From: Geomonas oryzae
GTDB taxonomy: Bacteria; Desulfobacterota; Desulfuromonadia; Geobacterales; Geobacteraceae
DNA length: 64,000 bases
NCBI RefSeq assembly: GCF_004117875.1
Contig: NZ_RAHW01000001.1
Coordinates: 310,001 to 374,000, forward strand
Direction of reading: 5' to 3'
Every line of letters starts with the position of its first letter. The first letter of the stretch is position 1. Shown here one piece after another: positions 59,510 to 64,000 of this stretch. The notes under the pieces were generated by a model. The model was not told where the DNA came from, did not search any database, and worked only from the letters and a program-made list of their open reading frames with translations. The translations under genes were made by a program, and so were the position numbers.

Positions 59510-60631
59510 TCAGAGAATTACGAGGTTGTCCCGGTGGATGACGTCGTCCCCGTAGCGGAAGCCCAGGATCTCCTCGATCTCGCCGCTTTTGTGACGACAG
59601 ATCTTTTCGATCTCTTGGCTTGAGTAATCGACGATGCCGCGGGCGAACTCGTTTCCCTCTGCGTCGAGCACCCTGACGCACGCCCCGCGGGCGAAGCGCC
59701 CTTCGACTTTCACGATCCCGGAGGGGAGAAGGCTCCTGCCGTGGGTGGCGAGGGCGCCCTTGGCACCGGCATCGACGACCAGGTTACCCGCCGGCTTGAT
59801 GGTGAAGGCGATCCAGTGCTTGCGGCGGTTCAGCGCTTCGCCTGCCGGCAGAAACAGCGTGCCGACAAGCTCCCCGCTCATGACGCGAGCTAAGTTACCC
59901 TCACCCTTCCCCGCGAAGATGATGGCGGCAACGCCCGATTTCACGACCTTTTTCGCCGCGGCGAGCTTGGTGGCCATGCCGCCGGTCCCGACGCTCGTGC
60001 CGCTTCCCCCCGCGCCGCGCTCCATCTCCCGGGTCACCGCCCCCACCTGGTGGATGAGGGTCGCCGCCGGGTCGGTGCGCGGGTCGGCGGTATAGAGACC
60101 GTCGATGTCGGTCATGATCAGGAGGAGCTGCGCCTCCACGAGGTTCGTGACCAGCGCCGAGAGGTTGTCGTTGTCGCCGAACTTCAGCTCATCGACGACG
60201 ACCGTGTCGTTCTCGTTGATGACCGGGATGATGCCGCAGGAAAGCAGCGTATCGAGCGTGCCGCGCGCATTCTGGAAGCGGCGCCGGTTGGCCAGGTCGT
60301 CCCGGGTCAGGAGGATCTGGGCGACCTTCAGGTCGTAGCCGGAGAAGGCCTCCTCGTAGGCACGCATCAGGCGGGACTGCCCGACGGCTGCGGCGGCCTG
60401 CTTCTGCGGAAGGGTGCGCGGTCGATCCGGCAGGCCAAGCGCCGGACGCCCCGCCGCCACCGCACCGGAGGAGACCACGACCACCTCGATCCCCTTCGCA
60501 CGAAGCCCCGCGATCTGCGATGCCAGACCGTTCAGAAATACGGGGTCGACCCCGTTGTCCTCGCAGGTCAACACGCCGGAGCCGATCTTCACCACGATTC
60601 TCTTAACTTTTTTGAGCAGTTCTTTACGCAT
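59510..60631 (-). CDS. proB: Glutamate 5-kinase with PUA domain
   Basis: 373 residues. Amino-acid-kinase core ([54 protein letters not shown]) followed by a C-terminal PUA domain from about 280 ([39 protein letters not shown]). First step of proline synthesis, normally inhibited by proline. A sigma-70-like promoter lies 34 bases before the start. The usual upstream partner obgE is not on this side; a divergent DUF2062 gene is instead. Confidence 0.97.
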   Translation of the reverse strand: MRKELLKKVKRIVVKIGSGVLTCEDNGVDPVFLNGLASQIAGLRAKGIEVVVVSSGAVAAGRPALGLPDRPRTLPQKQAAAAVGQSRLMRAYEEAFSGYDLKVAQILLTRDDLANRRRFQNARGTLDTLLSCGIIPVINENDTVVVDELKFGDNDNLSALVTNLVEAQLLLIMTDIDGLYTADPRTDPAATLIHQVGAVTREMERGAGGSGTSVGTGGMATKLAAAKKVVKSGVAAIIFAGKGEGNLARVMSGELVGTLFLPAGEALNRRKHWIAFTIKPAGNLVVDAGAKGALATHGRSLLPSGIVKVEGRFARGACVRVLDAEGNEFARGIVDYSSQEIEKICRHKSGEIEEILGFRYGDDVIHRDNLVIL

Positions 60632-60664
60632 TCCGGGTTCCGATAACGTTTAGTAAAGGCCAGG

Positions 60665-60693
60665 ATACTAACACGATTCATACTCCGTGGCAA
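60665..60693 (-). promoter_or_regulatory. Sigma-70-type promoter of proB
   Basis: Minus strand TTGCCA, 17 bases, TAGTAT. Its -35 overlaps the right-hand inverted repeat (60685-60714). Confidence 0.55.
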
Positions 60694-60714
60694 TTTTCTT
60701 AAGGAAAGCCACGG
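60685..60714. promoter_or_regulatory. Inverted repeat over the proB -35 region
   Basis: CCGTGGC, 16 bases, GCCACGG: a perfect 7-bp inverted repeat covering the -35 of proB. It may be an operator or the remnant of an intergenic palindrome. Sits between the divergent proB and DUF2062 genes. Confidence 0.4.
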
Positions 60715-60724
60715 CTCAAACTCA

Positions 60725-60753
60725 TTGACAAAGACCGGGGCGGTCTTTAGACT
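60725..60753 (+). promoter_or_regulatory. Sigma-70-type promoter with inverted repeat in the spacer
   Basis: TTGACA, 17 bases, TAGACT. The spacer is a perfect inverted repeat AAAGACC-GGGGC-GGTCTTT (60730-60748), an unusual position that would place a dimeric repressor or MerR-type regulator exactly between -35 and -10. It lies 24 bases before the DUF2062 start. Confidence 0.6.
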
Positions 60754-60776
60754 GTGCGACATTCTCGAGGTGACTG

Positions 60777-61262
60777 TTGCTGAACAAAGAGCTGTGGAAA
60801 AAACGAATTTACAGCATTCTTTCGCTAGACAACCATCCGGGGCACATTGCCGCCGGGTTCGCTGTCGGCGTCTTCATCAGCTTCACCCCGTTCTTCGGGC
60901 TCCACACCGCACTCGCAGTAGCCGCCGCCTTTCTCTTCCGACTTAACAAGCTCACCTGCATCACCGGCGCCTGGGTCAACACCCCCATCACGATGGTTCC
61001 CGTTCTCGGCATCAGTTACAAGCTGGGGGCCTTCCTGCGCGGACGTCCCATCAAGGACCTCCCCGTTTCCGGCGCGCTCGAGTGGCACAACCTGGAGCGC
61101 TACGCGAAGTCGCTGGTCCTCGGCTCCTCCCTCCTCGGCTTCGCTGCCGCGGTCGTCGCCTACTTCCTCTGTTATTACCTGGTGCTCCGCTTCCGCGCCA
61201 AGGACGCCACCCAGGCGGAGCAGGCCGAAGAGATGGACAAGGTCGGCGAAGAGCTGGAATAG
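60777..61262 (+). CDS. DUF2062 membrane protein, 161 aa
   Basis: Small membrane protein with the DUF2062 pattern: GHIAAGFAVGVFISFTPFFG, FLFRLNKLTCITGAWVNTPI and a C-terminal hydrophobic segment (LLGFAAAVVAYFLCYYLVL). About three membrane segments and an acidic tail. Function unknown. The start is TTG, preceded by GAGG; no in-frame ATG is better placed. It has its own promoter and is followed by a stem-loop, so it is transcribed alone. Confidence 0.82.
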   Translation: MLNKELWKKRIYSILSLDNHPGHIAAGFAVGVFISFTPFFGLHTALAVAAAFLFRLNKLTCITGAWVNTPITMVPVLGISYKLGAFLRGRPIKDLPVSGALEWHNLERYAKSLVLGSSLLGFAAAVVAYFLCYYLVLRFRAKDATQAEQAEEMDKVGEELE

Positions 61263-61270
61263 CCAAAAAA

Positions 61271-61302
61271 AATCGGGAGCGGCTTAGCAGCCACCCCCGA
61301 TT
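61271..61302. terminator. Bidirectional terminator between DUF2062 and pit
   Basis: AATCGGG and CCCGATT form a 7-bp stem around a long loop, with a run of A on the left (T for the minus strand) but only TT on the right. It probably serves mainly the minus-strand phosphate transporter gene. Confidence 0.5.
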
Positions 61303-61325
61303 CACATCCCGATTTCCTTCCTGCT

Positions 61326-62327
61326 TTACTTACCCAGAAACGGCGAGAAAACGATGTAGCTGACGAAGCCGGCCGTGGCCGATGCTGGTATGGTGATGAT
61401 CCACGCCAGGACGATACGGTAGGCGACCGCCCAGTTCACCGCCGAGATCCTCTTCGACAGCCCCACGCCGAGGATGGAGGAGGTGATGACGTGCGTGGTC
61501 GAAGTGGGAAGCCCCATGGCAGAGGCGCCCAGGATGACCCCGGCGGAGGCGGTTTCGACGCAGAATCCGTGCACCGGCTGCAGCTTCACGAAGTCGTGCC
61601 CGACCGTCTTGATGATCCTCCAGCCGCCCGCGGCGGTGCCAAGGCCCATGGCCACGGCACAGGAGATCTTGACCCAGTTGGGAACTTCGAAGGTGGCGAG
61701 GGAGCCGTAGCTCACAAGCGCCATGGTGATAACCCCCATGGACTTCTGGGCGTCGGCGGTGCCGTGCGAGAAGGCCATAACCGCGGCGGAGAAAATCTGC
61801 AGCTTGCGGAACACCTTGTTCAGGTTGTACGGCGCCTTGTTCCTGAAGATCCACATCATCCCCACCATGAACAGGAAGCCGAAGAAGGCGCCGACGATCG
61901 GCGACACAATGAGGACGGTTACGATCTTCTTAAGGCCCGCCCAGTGCAGCGCCGAAGTCCCGGCATGTGCCACCACCGAACCCGCCAGCCCGCCGATGAT
62001 GGCGTGCGAGGAGGAAGAAGGGAGCCCCCAGTACCAGGTGATGAGGTTCCAGATGATGGCGCCGGTGATGCCGGCAAGCACCACCATCTGCGTGATGTTG
62101 TTGGCGTCCACGATCCCCTTGCCGATGGTCGCGGCGACCTTGGTGGAGATCATCGCCCCGACGAAATTCAAGCCCGCAGCCATGAAGATGGCGGTCCTCA
62201 CGGTGAGGGCCCGGGTGGAGACGCAGGTCGCGATGGCGTTGGCGGTATCGTGGAACCCGTTGATGTAGTCGAACAACAAGGCCGCGCCGATTACCGCGAC
62301 CAGCAGGACCAGGGTAACCTCAGGCAT
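61326..62327 (-). CDS. pit: Inorganic phosphate transporter, PiT family, 333 aa
   Basis: About ten hydrophobic segments with the two inverted PD001131-type signatures: FDYINGFHDTANAIATCVST near the N-terminus and VMAFSHGTADAQKSMGVI in the second half, plus GLPTSTTHVITSSILG. Low-affinity symporter for metal-phosphate or phosphate at the inner membrane. Its start overlaps the end of the DUF47 gene by 8 bases, the usual pair. Confidence 0.94.
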   Translation of the reverse strand: MPEVTLVLLVAVIGAALLFDYINGFHDTANAIATCVSTRALTVRTAIFMAAGLNFVGAMISTKVAATIGKGIVDANNITQMVVLAGITGAIIWNLITWYWGLPSSSSHAIIGGLAGSVVAHAGTSALHWAGLKKIVTVLIVSPIVGAFFGFLFMVGMMWIFRNKAPYNLNKVFRKLQIFSAAVMAFSHGTADAQKSMGVITMALVSYGSLATFEVPNWVKISCAVAMGLGTAAGGWRIIKTVGHDFVKLQPVHGFCVETASAGVILGASAMGLPTSTTHVITSSILGVGLSKRISAVNWAVAYRIVLAWIITIPASATAGFVSYIVFSPFLGK

Positions 62328-62937
62328 TTTTTACCACCACGCTTTCCAGGATGTTCGCGGCATCCTCGCACTTGTCCGTTGCCGTCTCGAGGGTCTCGTA
62401 GATCTCCTTCCACTTGATGAGCTGGATCGGGTCCTTCTCCTCGGCGAAGAGACGGCTGATAGCCTCGCGGCAGACGCGGTCCGCCTCGTTCTCCAGGGCG
62501 TTGACCTCGATGCAGTAGGCGCTGATCGGCTCGAGCTTGCCGCCCAGCAGGGCGACCGTCTTGTCGATGGTCTGGCAGGACTTGAGGATCAGGAAGGCGA
62601 GTTCCTTCGACTCGGGAGTCGGCTTGGTGACGTTGTACATGACGAAGCGCTGCGCGGAGGCGTCGATCAGGTCGAGGATGTCGTCAAGGGCCGAGGAGAG
62701 GGCGTAGATGTCCTCGCGGTCGAAGGGGGTGATGAAGCTCTTGTTCAGCTTCTTGATGATGTCGTGGGTGATGGTGTCGCCCTTGTGCTCGACCTCTTTG
62801 ATCTTGCGCTGGCTCGCCACCGGATCGTCAAAGTTGTCCAGCATGTCCTTAAGGAGTTGCGCCCCCTCGATGATGTTGTGAGACATATCCCTGAACATGG
62901 CGAAAAACTTTTCATCTTTCGGTATCAACCCAAACAT
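62320..62937 (-). CDS. DUF47/PhoU-like partner of Pit, 205 aa
   Basis: All-helical protein with the DUF47 (TIGR00153) signature: EVEHKGDTITHDIIKKLNKS, then FITPFDREDIYALSSALDDI. Regulates or assists Pit transporters; related to PhoU. Its start codon lies 3 bases after an A/T run, and the end overlaps pit by 8 bases. Confidence 0.92.
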   Translation of the reverse strand: MFGLIPKDEKFFAMFRDMSHNIIEGAQLLKDMLDNFDDPVASQRKIKEVEHKGDTITHDIIKKLNKSFITPFDREDIYALSSALDDILDLIDASAQRFVMYNVTKPTPESKELAFLILKSCQTIDKTVALLGGKLEPISAYCIEVNALENEADRVCREAISRLFAEEKDPIQLIKWKEIYETLETATDKCEDAANILESVVVKNA

Positions 62938-63025
62938 TTAACCCTCCGATCGGTGTCGGCCCCAGGCCGAATCTAGTTGCAAACTGGGGAGATATAGCAC
63001 ATCCGCGACAAATATTAAACAATGA

Positions 63026-63054
63026 ATTACGTAATGCAACAGCGCTAATTAGCG
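63026..63054. promoter_or_regulatory. Two palindromes upstream of the DUF47-pit operon
   Basis: ATTACGTAAT (63026-63035) and CGCTAATTAGCG (63043-63054) are perfect palindromes 7 bases apart in the 216-base gap between DUF47 and radC. They could be operator sites for the phosphate operon. No PHO-box direct repeat was recognised there. Confidence 0.35.
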
Positions 63055-63153
63055 ACCTGGCGTTTACCATTGCGCGCCCAGAGGGACTGGCGCGACGCCC
63101 CTGCCTGTGTATTATTTATCCTTAATTCTTAAGGACGCGATCCGGGAGGACAC

Positions 63154-63849
63154 ATGAGCGGCGGTATCAAATGCTGGCCCGAGGCGGAACGCCCCCGGGA
63201 AAAGCTGATGCGGAAAGGGGCCTCGGCCCTGTCCGAAGCCGAACTGCTCGCGCTGATCCTGGGGAGCGGGGACGCCGCAAGCGGCCGCAGCGCTATCGAC
63301 CTCGGCCGCGAGCTCATGCTCCAGTTCAAGTCGTTGCGCGCCCTGGCCGATGCCTCGTGCAGCGAGATCCAGCAGGTAAAGGGGATCGGTCCGGCCAAGG
63401 CCGCCTGCATCCTCGCCGCCCTCGACCTCTCAAGGCGCATCCGCGAAAAGGAGGGGCGTCCCATCGAGTCCTTCGTCCGCTTCTCCTCCGCATCCCAGGT
63501 CTTCGAACACCTGAACCACGAGTTCCGGGACCGCCACACGGAACAGTTCATGGCGCTCCTGCTCGACGGCAAAAACCGCATCATCACCCGCGCCATGATC
63601 TCGGAGGGGTCGCTGAATCAGAGCATCGTGCATCCAAGAGAGGTGTTCAACGCTGCGGTGCGCCAGTCCGCAGCGGCGATGATCCTTCTGCACAACCACC
63701 CGACCGGCGACCCTACTCCCAGCCCCGAGGATCTCGAGGTCACCCGCCGTCTCTGCGAGGCTGGACAGCTCATGGGCATCCGCGTGCTCGACCACATCAT
63801 CATCGGGGAAAACGAGTTCTACAGTTTTGCCGACCACGGGCAGCTCTAG
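63154..63849 (+). CDS. radC: RadC family JAB-domain protein, 231 aa
   Basis: N-terminal helix-hairpin-helix region (RKGASALSEAELLALILGSG, QVKGIGPAKAACILAALDLS) and C-terminal JAB domain (RAMISEGSLNQSIVHPREVF, LLHNHPTGDPTPSPEDLEVT; HxH-x-S-D ligands, final DHIIIGENEFYSF). Named for a supposed DNA-repair role that is now doubted; its enzymatic function is unclear. Start at 63154 after GGAGG. It is a useful comparison for the JAB-like part of the DinG protein in this window. Confidence 0.94.
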   Translation: MSGGIKCWPEAERPREKLMRKGASALSEAELLALILGSGDAASGRSAIDLGRELMLQFKSLRALADASCSEIQQVKGIGPAKAACILAALDLSRRIREKEGRPIESFVRFSSASQVFEHLNHEFRDRHTEQFMALLLDGKNRIITRAMISEGSLNQSIVHPREVFNAAVRQSAAAMILLHNHPTGDPTPSPEDLEVTRRLCEAGQLMGIRVLDHIIIGENEFYSFADHGQL

Positions 63850-63870
63850 CACACTGGAAAAGGAGAGAAC

Positions 63871-64000
63871 ATGCGCAAATCCATCGTTACGCAGGAAAGC
63901 CCGGACGCCGGGAAGGGGATCGACTGGTTGGATCTCGAGAGCATCGCGCGGGTCGAGATCACTTCAGAGGACCCGCTGCAGCCGATCGAGTCGGCGCTGC
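63871..64000 (+). CDS. Start of a gene of unknown function, cut by the window edge
   Basis: ATG at 63871 with AGGAGA five bases upstream opens a frame that runs to the window end (at least 43 residues): MRKSIVTQESPDAGKGIDWL, then SIARVEITSEDPLQPIESAL. The first codons are plausible and follow radC by 21 bases, so it is probably cotranscribed. Not enough is visible to name it. Confidence 0.7.
   Translation, partial: MRKSIVTQESPDAGKGIDWLDLESIARVEITSEDPLQPIESAL

Noticed and set aside
62938-63153. PHO box before the DUF47-pit operon
   Set aside because: No CTGTCAT-type direct repeats were found in the gap.

Overview
The window is GC-rich, densely packed DNA from a Geobacter-like bacterium (Desulfuromonadia; my best guess is the Geobacter/Citrifermentans/Geomonas group). 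This rests on a large flagellar cluster with FlhF/FlhG and FliA, secreted multiheme c-type cytochromes with a lipoprotein prolyl isomerase, sigma-54-type promoters, a RadC/DinG/DUF2062/Pit set, and short intergenic repeats based on heptamers. No rRNA, tRNA, CRISPR array, transposase or prophage gene was seen.

Layout. (1) 1-11043, plus strand: the end of a methyltransferase, a giant seven-domain glycosyltransferase (2818 aa) and a TPR/GT41 (O-GlcNAc-transferase-type) protein, with overlapping stop/start codons. (2) 11206-13610, minus: flagellin, an unknown protein, FlbT and FlaF. (3) 13819-22175, minus: a GT4 glycosyltransferase followed by two proteins that together carry five TPR + GT9-like modules. 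Flagellin is therefore flanked on both sides by glycosylation genes, with about 14 glycosyltransferase domains in five proteins. (4) 22387-37373, minus: two transcription blocks, flhA-flhF-flhG-fliA-flgF-flgG-flgA-flgH-flgI-flgJ-flgM-flgN-flgK-flgL and, after a terminator, flbD-motA-motB. Sigma-54-like promoters with FleQ-like boxes lie upstream of flhA and of the GT4 gene. Sigma-28-like promoters lie upstream of flagellin and of flbD. This fits a hierarchy in which a sigma-54 activator switches on early genes and FliA/FlgM time the late ones.

(5) 37789-44952: an Omp85-type barrel without POTRA domains, a MocR-type regulator divergent from a small secreted protein, a YhcC-type radical SAM protein, and a DinG-type helicase fused to a RadC/JAB-like domain. 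(6) 45055-51253, minus: an operon containing two tandem copies of a pair (seven-haem cytochrome + secreted prenyltransferase-like repeat protein), then a PpiC-type lipoprotein. It is preceded by a sigma-54-like promoter and a structured leader. Each cytochrome has a non-standard CX12CH motif. This is the strongest candidate here for an undescribed extracellular electron-transfer system.

(7) 51845-63849: DUF2845 protein, ComF, LUD protein, flavodoxin-family protein, GpmI, RlmH, RsfS, NadD, ProA and ProB (minus), DUF2062 protein (plus), the Pit phosphate transporter with its DUF47 partner (minus), RadC (plus), and the first codons of a further gene at the right edge. Intergenic repeats of several kinds (heptamer arrays, nonamer arrays, G/C-rich palindromes) sit between these genes.

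All calls were made by reading the sequence and recalling family features. No database search was run. Domain boundaries are approximate.
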